Shown here piece after piece: positions 54,332 through 64,000 of a DNA stretch of 64,000 bases. This DNA comes from Hortaea werneckii (taxonomy: Eukaryota; Ascomycota; Dothideomycetes; Mycosphaerellales; Teratosphaeriaceae): positions 496,001-560,000 of the forward strand of contig JBAOKB010000071.1 in NCBI GenBank assembly GCA_037044905.1, written 5' to 3'. Position numbers and translations under genes: made by a program. The notes under the pieces are model-generated. The model was given only the letters and a program-made list of their open reading frames with translations, was not told the origin of the DNA and made no database searches. The number at the start of each line of letters is the position of its first letter. The first letter of the stretch is position 1.

Positions 54332-54885
54332 GGATCTATTGTACCCGGTTCAAGTTAATTTTTGTTTCTTTCTTTTATTCCCTTGAGGAGAAGTGAAGGA
54401 GGTGGGATTGAGACAGTTTCCGTTTGTTCACCTCGCCTCCCTTCCATCCTGGGTACTTGGGGGAGAAAGGGGAGATTGCATAGCGTGATGGCGTATCGGC
54501 GTTGGTTTACCCTTTGCAATTGCTTCAGCTCCCAATTTTTTCGTTGTGAAAGAACGGGGCTGGGGGGCGGAGGAGAGGTTCTGTATGTATAGACATCCAT
54601 TATCCAAAAGCTTGACTCTCCCTTTTTTCCTTTAAAATTCATCACTAATTTTTTTCCCCCATCCCTCATCAGTCATACGGCCTCCAAGCCCTCGTATTAA
54701 TCGTTGCCTTCCGCCTGAAACTCTTCTCCAGTCTCCTTGCAATCAACATGTCTTTCCGGGGTAAGGGCAAGTAGAAAGCCACAGGGAGGGAAGCGGGAAA
54801 ATCAAGCTCATTCTCACGTGGAATTTTATCCTCTGTATCAGGCCCAGGGAAAAGGAGGTGAGACTCTATGATTTCTCTATAGTAT
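54332..54885. other. convergent intergenic region
   Basis: Between the ends of homoaconitase and the minus-strand surface-protein gene. A minus-strand frame at 54669-54911 overlaps the stop codon of the neighbour in another phase and is rejected. Confidence 0.55.
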
Positions 54886-57800
54886 CTACACAAGAAGCGA
54901 CAACAAGCCAAGTATATACAACCCCAACGACAGATCAGCAGAGTTGCTCACTCCAGCACCACGAACGCTTTCCGTTGAGCTGGCTGTCGTCGTGGTGGGT
55001 TCGGATTCGCTTGGCACTTTTGAGGTCATTTCCTCCTCAGCGTCAGACTCAGCACCAGTCCCAGATGTAGTAGAAGCTGCGGCACTTTCTTGACTGACGA
55101 GCGCAGGTAATCGGACTGTAGTCGTCATGCTCGAGTCCTGCACTACTAGCCTCCCGTCGCTAGCAGCGGTGAGAACTTCACCAGAGAGTGTTAGGGCAGG
55201 ACCGTGCAGGTAGAGCGTCGTGTCCCCGATTGAGACTACCTGTGAGCCGTCGTTCTTCGACAGCGGTGCGGCGGTCCATGTCTGTCCACCGGCTGTTATC
55301 ACGGTTTGGTTGGATGGTGAAGGGAATAGTCTGCTGGTGGCAAGTACAGTGCTGGTTTGGTCTCCGTCGGCTATTACCAAGCCCTCTTGACCAAGTGTCA
55401 ATGCGATTCCATCATCAGCTGCATACGCTGTACCGCCGACTTGTAGCGTTTGGCTTTCGCCGACGAGTACAGCGGTCGGAGCAAGTCGAGTCGCAGTAAT
55501 GGTACTGCTTGCAATGGTCAAAGTAGCAACTTCAGGACTGACATTTAATGATGGAGGGTCCGCAGCAGTAGTAAAGGGCAAGAGCTTGGTTCCGGAGCCG
55601 CTTGCTACAGCGAGGCCTGACGGTGCCAGACTCAGCTCTTGTCCTTCTGTTGAAAGCGCAGAGCCACCGACGGATAACGTTGTACCAGCGACAACCGCTA
55701 GTCCGGTTTTCTTTAGTTTGTACACCGTCATACGCCCTATCGTGAAAGTCTCGCGGCCATCTTGATCCTCTTCAAGGGCTTTAGGAGAGGTAGGCATCGG
55801 GTCGAAAACGTACGTGCTTGTCGAACCTGCATCAACCAGTTCAAGGCCGCTCGAGCCATAGCTGATCGTCTGCTGGTCGAATGTCACTTGGGCTCCTGGT
55901 TGTACTGTGCTAGTGCCCACTATGATGGCTCCTCCTGGAGTTGGGTCGATAATGGTGAGGGAGGTCGAGCCAAGATTCAACACTGTAGATTGTGTCGTGG
56001 GCGTCTCCATCGAGAGAGACGAGGTCACTACTACAGGCAGAGCAGTACTTGTCTCAGTCGACAAGTACGATTCGTATGCGGCAGACAGGACAGAGAGCGC
56101 GTTGCCGGGCTGAGACGTGCCTAAACCTGTCTGGGCCGCTTTGCTTCCAGTGTCCGTCTCAGCACTCGGGCCTGTCGGATCAGACTTGTGTGTCGGTAGA
56201 CTGGCTGAGGCAGTGGCAGCTGTAGGACCCTCGTTCCAGCTCCCAGGTTGTGCACCGCTGACTACAGCAGGGAGAGGAGCATCGCTTGTGTGAGAGGCAT
56301 GAAGATTCAACAGCGACGAAGGAGTCTCTGCAACAAGTTCTTCTGCGGACGTTATAGTTGATGCCTCGGTTCGCTCGGATTCAAGCTGGCTGACCGCAGA
56401 TCCGGATTCTTGGTCATGATGTTGTGAAGACCCTTGGACGCTCGAAGAGCTCGGCGACGTTTCGCTGGACGCAGCTCCCCACTTTGTATTGAATAGTAGA
56501 GTGGGATCTCCCGTTCTCGTAGCGTAAGGCGTGGGAGATGCAAGCATGCTTGCTGCTTCCGCTGGAGTGCTTAGACTTGGCTGAGCCTCAGTCGGATATG
56601 CAGGAGCGTTGAGCGATTTCGCGGCAGTCAGTGCCTTCGGCCTAGGATTCACGTAGTCAGCCTTTGCTTATCACAGAGTCGACCTCGTGCAACGTACGGG
56701 TCGTAGACTCCGAGTAGATAAGGCTCACATGAGCTCCAAGCAGGATCCAAGTTATAAAGCTGCGAGGGCAGAGACAGTTGTGGCTTGTAGTCTCCATTGA
56801 AGATGGTACCGCATTCCATATCTCCTCCATAAGAACACCCCCAAGCTGGATTCAAGAAATACTCTCGTGGCGACGGCGCTGTCAGACCCGCAAAATCCAT
56901 CGGAAAAGGTTCGCCAAGATATCCACTGTGTGATCCTGTCGTGTGATCATAGCTTCCAGAGATCAAATCTCCATTTCGGCTCCCGTAGGCGGTCAGCGAA
57001 TGTAAGTACTGTGGCCAATCGCTCACTATCAAGCGAATGGTAGAGACATCTTGAGGATCCATCGGTAAAATGTAATTGCTGTAAGTGTCGCCGATCTGGC
57101 TCTGAAGAACTATATCGGAGACCCCTCCAAAGTCCTCAAAGACCCATTTTGCTGCTTCGCTCCATGCAGTGAGGACGTCAAAAGAAACGTAAACAGACGG
57201 TGAAGTCATAGTCAGCGTCGTATTACGAATCACAGTGATAGCTTCCCTCGCCATTGTGGGTGCTGCAGTGATGGGACTAGAAACCGTACTTGGCTCTGGA
57301 GGCCAGTAGAATAGCTCGACGTTGCCACCCCAGAACGAGCAAGGTGCTTTCATCTATCAGCAGTAGCTCTGTGCAAAAAGACTGCGGGAATTTTACTTAC
57401 GACCAATGATTGAAGTCCCATCGCCTTCGCTGTTCAAAGGAAAGAGCGGCCTTGCACACCGCGGGGAGTTTGTTGGTGCAGGGCTGACTGGAGGAAGGTC
57501 GTCAACATATAATGTGAGCCCCATACTCTCCATGTAGTCGCTGTACATGTCAATACAGATTTCATGGTTGATCCAACAGTCAGGTTCCGAAAATGTTTTA
57601 TTAATTGCAGTACTGTACGCATACGTTGAAGTCGTCCAAGTTATGCCAGTGGAGGTCAAAGTTCCGTGGGCGACAGGAATGCCTTCAACAGTAGTATACA
57701 CGTCTGCAAGGCCCACCGGAACGCTCCAGCTCTGACTCTCGTAGGTCGTTGAGTAAGATAGTGCAGCTTTAGCTTCTTCGTAAGCTACTGAGCTCCGTTG

Positions 57801-58190
57801 GCAGGCATACGCTTCTGATGTAATATTCTTCGACAGCGACGCATTAGTTTGTTTTGTCGAACGAACAATGGAAGCAACGGTTTTGGTTCCAGATTCTGAA
57901 GTGGAATTGGCATATGGTGCAATATTCAATATCCCCGTGCTCCTCTGCCTCTTTCGACCGTCTTGTGTCGGGTAAGGATTGATTGCAGCATCGCTTTCGC
58001 TCTGCGCGGCCGGTCGAATCCTTGCAGCGCTAGACGTTCCCACGGTGCTTGAGTCAGATCTTGCTGATGTGAAATTCCACTCCTCAGGGCATGAAACACT
58101 TGACCCTGAGCACAGTGACGCTGGAACAGATTTTGCTGATGTTATTGCTAGGCTGGAGATAACAAGGCAACCCCAATGCAGAGGAACCAT
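54886..58190 (-). CDS. large Ser/Thr-rich GPI-anchored surface protein with degenerate beta repeats
   Basis: Three exons, 57401-58190, 56698-57346 and 54886-56641, flank introns of 54 and 55 bases (GTAAGT and GTACGT donors) and give 1064 residues. The N-terminus has a signal peptide (MVPLHWGCLVISSLAITSAK) and the C-terminus a hydrophobic end (LSLGLYILGLLSLLV) after a Ser/Thr/Glu stretch, together typical of GPI anchoring to the wall or membrane. The first 480 residues contain scattered Cys, Trp and Tyr (CWINHEICIDMYSDYMESMG; PCSFWGGNVELFYWPPEP) and are probably a folded outer domain. The region coded at about 55110-55925 has at least four degenerate repeats around a core of hydrophobic strand, Gly, LxV and then ATSTV (SYGSSGLELVDAGST; LAPSGLAVASGSGT; LGQEGLVIADGDQTS; SDGRLVVQDSSMTT). 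No enzyme signature. An adhesin or wall protein is the likely role. Confidence 0.75.
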
Positions 58191-60489
58191 CGCACCACAG
58201 GTTTGTGTGCAGGCTGCGAGCGTAATCGACTGTCAGGAAGACCACGTTGTCACGGAAGAGGTGGGGAAAAAGTGTCGAGTACTCTTTGAGAGCGCCTTCT
58301 CTCAACACATATTATTACAAAATGGTGTCCAAAATCGGGACCCATCTTTATTTGTCTAGCCGCCGTCCACTTCAACGATGCAGTGGGATACAATGATGCT
58401 TCTTGCGTGGTATAACTTTGGAGAAGTGTTGTTATTTCAACCAATCATGTGCGCGCATTTGCTGTCTGTGCGTATTTAACCGAACCTCGAAGCGCCTCAT
58501 CAGTTCTCCGGTCTCGCTGGGGTAGGTTTTTGCAGCGCTAAGATCAATAACCGCTCAATCGCGCAGCGATTGTGATTAAGAAATAATGATCGACCAATTG
58601 CGTTGGCATCCTCTTCGCAGGGGATGTGAATGCATGCATGGCAAATTCGTTCGAATGCTAGATGGTGATAGGTGTGAACATTAAAAGCTCCACAAAGACG
58701 GTAAACGCTCTACGCGATCGGTTGCAATCCTCGCATTGCAGCAGAGCGAAGGCTGGTTCTTGTACCAACAGACGCTTCTTGCGAAGGAGCTACTTGATAT
58801 GCAAGACCAAGTGAGTTCGATGGGCTGCACAATTCGCATTTGTCTGCCAAATCGCAGTGCTGTCGGAAAATGGACTTCGTGCAGTCTCAAGAGCGGTGAT
58901 GTAGGCGTGAAAAGTTTCCAAAGATCAGTGGGAGAACGGGTGGGAGAGTAACAGATGTGTCAGCCAGCAATCTTCCTAATACAACCAGGGACGCAAGCAA
59001 AGGTCAAAAACCAATCTTTTGCTACGTGTCTATAAGCAGCTCCCTCGCTCGCTCGGAAGAGCAAGATTGACCTGCCTCGTCGGTGGAGTCATCTTCGTGA
59101 TGAAAGAGTGCTATGCAGGTAATCCAACGTTTGCAATCCAGGGAAAAGGTTGGTGTGAGGTCTGTGAGGTCAGGAAAGTCTTCGTCAAAGCGCATTGATG
59201 CGATGATACCGAAATGCCGAGTGAGTATGAGCAGGTTTGCGGCGCAGGTAGCGCAGGCGCGTATATGAGAGCTTATAGACTCTTCAAGAGCTCGCCATGA
59301 GCGCGGGTTGCGCTCTCTGCTTTCTCCCTCTCTTTTTGCTCTCTTCTTGCCCGGCTCCTGCCCAAAAAAATGTTGATTATTCTAGATTGACTCTAAATCC
59401 AATACAGTCGAGCATGACGATGCTCTTCGACGACAGCTCAAGCTGCATCCAAACCTAAACAGCCTAAGGTCCCTGCATGGATTGTACCATCAGCGCCGCT
59501 TCGCAAATCAATTCCTCGAGCGTCGACCACTGGAAGGTGCCATAGTCCTCATGATCCATTTGCATGGGATATTGCATGAAGATATTAACTGGCCCCCTCG
59601 ACAGCGAGGTTGCACAGCAGCATGGCGAAGAGCGTACTGAAACGCCAAGCACTTGCGAAAGCCCGGATGCACGTGGCACACACGTTTAGCCGAATGATGA
59701 TGGAACTTCGGAGCCCGGGCCTCTGAGCCTCTCTCCCTCCAGTGTTTCACGCCGGCTTCTTCGATTGGCACCCGAGCTGGACCAGCACTCTATTCGAGAG
59801 TGAAGTAGCCTTGGCAATATCAATCTGGGACATACTCCGTGTAACATGTGACCCAAGCGAACAACGCAGCGACACCATCTTGATCTTGATGGGGAAGGTG
59901 TCAATTTGCGAACGCACCATTGTGCAGAAAGAATGAGGGGCAATTTGATTGTATGCACCGGTGGTCATGAGGATGGAGAAGACAAGCCGGATGCGGCATG
60001 TACAACAACTGTGTATCCGTCATGTGTATGGGCCAATACCAGCTGCAATTCAGTCTCTGGCCGCCGAGATTCCAGTCTGGCCGAGGACCCATGCAGAAGA
60101 TCTAGCGCCAAGGGGCTATTATACGTTTGGAATTGTTCCATATTGAAGACATGCGGCTTCTGTAGCTCGCGTAGAAGAATCTACACACCGATGAATGGAC
60201 CTGTGCAGTCCTGCAATAAGTGCAATGGATGGGGAGGCTTAATATACACGGCAAAATCGCGCTTGGCGACGACCGCCAGTCCAGTTCTCAGCGAATATAT
60301 CAAGCCCATGGATTCCACCAGATGAGATGCTTTCTTGTTCTCTATCACGAACAGTGCCAGCCACTTCTCCCCCAACTTCAGCCATTCGCTACACATACCG
60401 CTGAGCGGTTTCTCTATCCAATTCTTCTCGCACCAACTTTACCACAAAAGACGCACTTTCGTCCGATTTTCCAAAAGACTTCAGAAAAG
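58191..60489. other. long intergenic region between surface protein and LPMO
   Basis: 2.3 kb. Short frames on both strands (58681-58951, 59464-59958, 59906-60325) have no recognisable motif, overlap in different phases and lack introns that would join them. The last part must be the LPMO promoter and leader. Nothing else can be supported. Confidence 0.45.
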
Positions 60490-61340
60490 ATGCAGTCCTT
60501 CACCGTCGCCGCTGCTGCTCTGTCGGCCATTGCCTCCATCCCTGCCGTTTCAGCACATGGCTTCGTCCAGCAGGTGACTACGGGTGGCCAGACGTACGCT
60601 GGAGCCTCTCCCAACTGGATCTACAACGAGGTCGACCAAGCCGGTTGGAGGGCCTACAACCAGGACAACGGCTTCGTTGACCCACCGCAGTACAACAGTG
60701 TCAACATCTCCTGCCACGAGGGTGCTACGCCAGGCAATGAATACATTCCGGTCAAGGCGGGTGACACCATGGACTTCCAGTGGAACACCTGGCCGGAGAG
60801 CCACAAGGGGCCTATCACCGCCTACATGGCTCGCTGCAACGGCGACTGCACCCAACTGAAAGATGCGTCATCTCTTGACTGGTTCAAGATTGACGAGACC
60901 GGTCTAATTGACCCAAGCAGCAACAAATGGGCCGCCGACAAGCTGCTCGGTAAGTTATATTTGAATCGCATTCAGAAGCTTTATACTAAGAATGCTTTAC
61001 AGAGGACGACTTGACTTGGACTCACAAGATCCCCTCCAACCTTGCCGCGGGTAACTTCGTTCTGCGTCACGAGATCATCGCTTTGCACTCAGCCGGCCAA
61101 GAGAACGGTGCCCAGAACTACCCAATGTGCTTCAACGTCAAGGTCTCCGGCTCTGGCAACGCTTGGCCTTGCAACGACGGTGCCGACTGCCGCACATACG
61201 ACGAGCTTTACACGGCAGATGAAGCTGGTATCGAGTTCAACATCTACAGCAACCCGACCAGCTACCCGATCCCAGGCCCCAAGATCTTCTCGTCGATCGC
61301 CTCGTCGGCCAAGCGCTTCGCTCGCTCCTTCATCGCCTAA
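60490..61340 (+). CDS. secreted lytic polysaccharide monooxygenase, family AA9
   Basis: Copper enzyme that oxidatively cleaves cellulose or related glucans outside the cell. Exons 60490-60949 and 61003-61340 flank a 53-base intron (GTAAGT donor, TTACAG acceptor) and give 265 residues. The signal peptide (MQSFTVAAAALSAIASIPAV) ends SA before His23 (HGFVQQ), the mature N-terminal histidine of the copper brace. The second copper histidine is expected in NFVLRHEIIALHSAGQENGA. Other family segments are YMARCNGDCTQL, WFKIDETG and QNYPMCFNVKVSGSG. The catalytic domain ends near IYSNPTSYPIPGPKIF. A short basic tail follows, with no cellulose-binding module and no GPI signal. The two short exons and length are normal for the family. 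Regiospecificity cannot be read from the sequence. Confidence 0.95.
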
Positions 61341-61884
61341 GATGGTCAAGAGAAGCAGGAGGGGGGATGGTACAAGAAAATTTTTCAGAGTAGTAGCTAG
61401 AAGCACAGCTCGGACCTTTTGATAGTGGACTTTTTTTGCGCTTTCGATTGTTGATGCGATTTTGTATGAAACCTTTTTGTCTTTCTTTCAAACAGAACAG
61501 CTTTCTCTATTTTCCATCCGTCTTCATTCCGCCTTCATGGCTCCGAGTTGTGGAACGCGATGAGTTTTGCCTGTTATGGGATCCATACCAGTAATCAGGC
61601 TCTTGCGTTACTGTACCGGCCGTCTGATGAACTCGTGAAGCACACTCTCCTGGCACAGGGACGCGAAAATCGTAACCGTGTCGCATTTCGCTGATGATTA
61701 AGAAAAACGGCACCAAACGAAGAGATGCGTAGGCCTTTCATACATAAGTAGCTGAGACGAGAACTTGTCCAAGTTTCCTGCATCATGCTACATACTTCTT
61801 GATTAGTAGCCAAGTAGCCAACTGCACCGTGAAGCCGACACCTTCACGCCCATAGCTAAATGTATCTTACAAGAACAACCGATC
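61341..61884. other. convergent intergenic region
   Basis: Between the ends of the LPMO gene and YME2. It holds both 3' regions, and short minus-strand frames at 61507-61813 are unsupported. Confidence 0.55.
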
Positions 61885-64000
61885 TCAATACTCCGTCTGC
61901 AAAATCTTCTTCTTCCCAGCACTCTCCCGCTCCAGCTCCTCGATCTTATTCTGACTCGACGCGATCTTCCCAAGGAGCCAGTACATCCTATCATTCAGCT
62001 CGCCAGGCGTCTTCGGCAGCTCAGCGAGCAACCGGAGCTCCTGCTCGTACTTGTCGATGGACTTGTTCTCGTTCCCGATCGTCTCGCCCAGCACTGCCAT
62101 GTCCATCTTAGCGGCGAGGACCTTATCGTCCAGTAGTCGCTTGAAAGCAGGTGTGTATACAGGCTTGCCGGGCTTGATGCTGTACGGTCGCCCATTAAGC
62201 GACTGTACAGATATGAGCTCGGCTTGCTCGAGCGCCGCGAGTGCTTTTTCGCCACCGGACTTGTAGGCGTCCAGCAAAAGCATCTCGTTGTACCGCAGGG
62301 CATTGGACTGGGCCAGGTTTCGCACGAGTGTCCATGCCTGCTGGGGTGTCCATTCGCGGCTTTCGTTGCCCAGTAAGAGGAACATCTTGAGGATCTCGGA
62401 GGCGGACTGCTCGATTATTTCCTTGACGGCTTTTGATGGCGTCTCGCCAGCTTTGATGCGCCTAGCGAGGAACTCGAGGTCGGTTAGACGTCCTCCCAGC
62501 AGCGGAATTGCCTCGTCAAGCTCACGCAAGTCTTCTCGCTTCTGGCTCGGGGTGAGCCTCTTCTCCTCGTTGCCCTGAATCTTCAGCGCCTTGTCATCCA
62601 TGACTGCATCGAAGTCAAGGTGATTGATGACATAGCGCTTCGCTGTCTGAGGAGAGCAGTCGCCGAGAGGAATCGTGCGGAAGACCCGGTCAGGCAACGC
62701 CTTGCTGAGGGACTTGCTGAAAGATACGTCGTTGGTCAAGAAAATGACATGAGCCAAGTTGCTCGTTGTCAATCTCGCAGCCCACTCGGCAAGCTTGTCG
62801 TACACCATGGCTGCGCCTGGCTCAGAGCTCTTGTGGAGGAAGTTATCGACAACGACAACAGGGCGACGTTCAGGATGTGCCTCTAAGTACTCATCATCAC
62901 TGAGACCAGCATCTGGGTCATCCTTACGGCGGCCCTCTAGTGCAATGTCCTTCAAGGCCGTTGCAGTGTTGTTCCAAATTTTGGACAGCTGGTTCTCCAG
63001 AGTCTCACTGAAGCCGGCCTTCACACCAGTCATGCCTTGGGCAGCGAGATCCATCAATCCACTCACGTTGTTAAGCCAACTGAAGACTGGTCGGTATCCA
63101 ACTTGATTCGCAGCTGCAGCAATTGTAGCAGCATCACCACGTGCTTCTTGAATCGGTTTACAGTCGACCACCAACACTCGGTGAGCTTCCCGCTTGTGTT
63201 GTAGAGCATGGTCGAGGACAAGCTCTTTCTTGCCGCTGCCCCGAGGCCCTTGAACTATAATGAATGTGTCGGCCGTCTCCATGAGCCAAGATCGAATCTG
63301 CTCAATCTCGCCTTTCCGATCATCCCAGACAACTTGCATCCCAGGCTCTCCCGCGTCGACTGCCTGTCCCAATAGCCGGACCTTATTGATCAGATCCTCG
63401 CCTTGCGTCTTAAACCACTTGAAGATAGCATTGTCCTCTATATGGAAGTTCCTTGTGATGTGCGCGCGAATGCTGAAAGTCCTGAGGGGATCGAAGATTG
63501 ACACAGTAATACCAGCGATCAGTGCTGCAAGTGCCGGTATGACTATTCGAGGATGGCCAAACAACCAGTCTTTGATCCAACCGTACCGCTGCTTCTTCTC
63601 GTACGACAGGCGGAAGACAGTCCCAAGTTTGCCTCCACCTTGAGCCTCAGAGACGCCGTAGCCATGTAAGCAGTTCTTGGCTAGGATCGCTCTTCCCACG
63701 CGCGCAAAGTCGACATACGCGTGTCTGGGGAGGACCTTGGAGTCAGAAGCCTGGGGCACAATGTCGGCGAGCTTCCCGTAAGGTCGGAAGAAGCTGTAGA
63801 GCTGTTCCTGGGTAAGCTCAGCTGCCTCGGCGCCGGGTTGCGATGGCAGGAACTCGACCTTCAGTCTCCGGGAAGGCATTCGAAAGAGATCCTCTACCCA
63901 AGGTCGGCCGAGCACTAATCCGGCACGCACGCGCGTGAAGGGGTTCCAGAAGGGACGGATGCGTTTCGCCTTGAGGTGTTGCCTGACCGCTTCCGCAACA
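61885..64000 (-). CDS. YME2: mitochondrial escape protein YME2 (RNA12 family), N-terminus beyond the window
   Basis: Inner-membrane mitochondrial protein linked in yeast to mitochondrial DNA escape and nucleoid maintenance. The stop is at 61885. The frame stays open to the right edge, where it reads IRPFWNPFTRVRAGLVLGRP, so the start codon and presequence lie outside. An RRM-like domain comes first (SRRLKVEFLP; ELTQEQLYSFFRPYGKLADI). One transmembrane helix follows (RIVIPALAALIAGITVSIFD), then an AAA-like ATPase part with a P-loop (IIVQGPRGSGKKELVLDHAL), Walker-B-like RRPVVVVDNF and VIFLTNDVSFSKSLSKALPD. The C-terminal part is helical and ends in a coiled segment (NRMYW-like LNDRMYWLLGKIASSQNKIE). 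No intron within the visible part. At least 700 residues are visible of the roughly 850 usual. Confidence 0.93.
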   Translation of the reverse strand, partial: VAEAVRQHLKAKRIRPFWNPFTRVRAGLVLGRPWVEDLFRMPSRRLKVEFLPSQPGAEAAELTQEQLYSFFRPYGKLADIVPQASDSKVLPRHAYVDFARVGRAILAKNCLHGYGVSEAQGGGKLGTVFRLSYEKKQRYGWIKDWLFGHPRIVIPALAALIAGITVSIFDPLRTFSIRAHITRNFHIEDNAIFKWFKTQGEDLINKVRLLGQAVDAGEPGMQVVWDDRKGEIEQIRSWLMETADTFIIVQGPRGSGKKELVLDHALQHKREAHRVLVVDCKPIQEARGDAATIAAAANQVGYRPVFSWLNNVSGLMDLAAQGMTGVKAGFSETLENQLSKIWNNTATALKDIALEGRRKDDPDAGLSDDEYLEAHPERRPVVVVDNFLHKSSEPGAAMVYDKLAEWAARLTTSNLAHVIFLTNDVSFSKSLSKALPDRVFRTIPLGDCSPQTAKRYVINHLDFDAVMDDKALKIQGNEEKRLTPSQKREDLRELDEAIPLLGGRLTDLEFLARRIKAGETPSKAVKEIIEQSASEILKMFLLLGNESREWTPQQAWTLVRNLAQSNALRYNEMLLLDAYKSGGEKALAALEQAELISVQSLNGRPYSIKPGKPVYTPAFKRLLDDKVLAAKMDMAVLGETIGNENKSIDKYEQELRLLAELPKTPGELNDRMYWLLGKIASSQNKIEELERESAGKKKILQTEY

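Noticed and set aside
57979..58359. Plus-strand frame overlapping the start of the surface-protein gene
   Set aside because: Antisense to the signal peptide and first exon; no motif of its own.
1..64000. tRNA/rRNA genes, CRISPR arrays, transposons, secondary-metabolite cluster
   Set aside because: Looked for cloverleaf B-box signatures, direct repeat-spacer patterns, transposase or reverse-transcriptase motifs and large synthase domains; none was found by eye. A covariance-model scan and a repeat-library search would settle short or degraded cases.

Overview
The window is a piece of a nuclear chromosome of a filamentous ascomycete. The gene set is ascomycete throughout: NADH-glutamate synthase, a Bni1/SepA formin, CRT10, homoaconitase of the fungal lysine pathway, the YME2 mitochondrial protein, a Zn2Cys6 regulator, pectin lyase and an AA9 polysaccharide monooxygenase. 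Genes are interrupted by short introns (46 to 120 bases) with GTAAGT-like donors and CTAAC/CTGAC branch sites. A plant-associated or saprotrophic Dothideomycete is my best guess, but the class is inference, not something the sequence proves.

Layout from left to right. 0.6-7.2 kb: glutamate synthase (minus). 9.6-13 kb: divergent pair of the histone chaperone CHZ1 (minus) and the replication factor CTF4/SepB (plus). 14.3 kb: a small zinc-ribbon protein. 16.4 kb: secreted pectin lyase. 18-21.5 kb: two tandem paralogues of a fungal family I recognise as DUF7918. 21.7-25.2 kb: a one-helix membrane protein and an F-box protein (both minus). 25.9 kb: HUS1 checkpoint clamp subunit. 28-33.7 kb: formin. 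34-37.5 kb: a WD40 protein and an unrecognised, apparently frame-broken gene. 39-41.3 kb: CRT10-type protein. 42-46 kb: BTB protein, mitochondrial GGQ release-factor-like protein, and a small serine-palmitoyltransferase-subunit-like membrane protein. 47-49 kb: Zn2Cys6 transcription factor. 50-54.3 kb: divergent phosphoserine aminotransferase and homoaconitase. 55-58 kb: large GPI-anchored surface protein. 60.5 kb: AA9 LPMO. 61.9 kb to the right edge: YME2 (start beyond the window).

Themes. Nitrogen and amino-acid metabolism is represented by GLT1, SER1 and LYS4, the last two sharing a 370-base divergent promoter. Replication and checkpoint functions are CTF4, HUS1 and CRT10. Plant cell-wall attack is represented by pectin lyase and the LPMO. 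I see no backbone enzyme of a secondary-metabolite cluster, no transposon, no tRNA or rRNA gene and no CRISPR array. I did not find a clearly new system.

The most striking observation is that at least four genes with convincing protein sequence carry single-base frame breaks: GLT1 near 1360, CTF4 near 12686, the zinc-ribbon gene near 14567, and the gene at 36.4-37.5 kb. Correcting one base restores a whole-codon length in the first three. Indel errors in the assembly are the simplest reading, and the affected genes should be read with that in mind.
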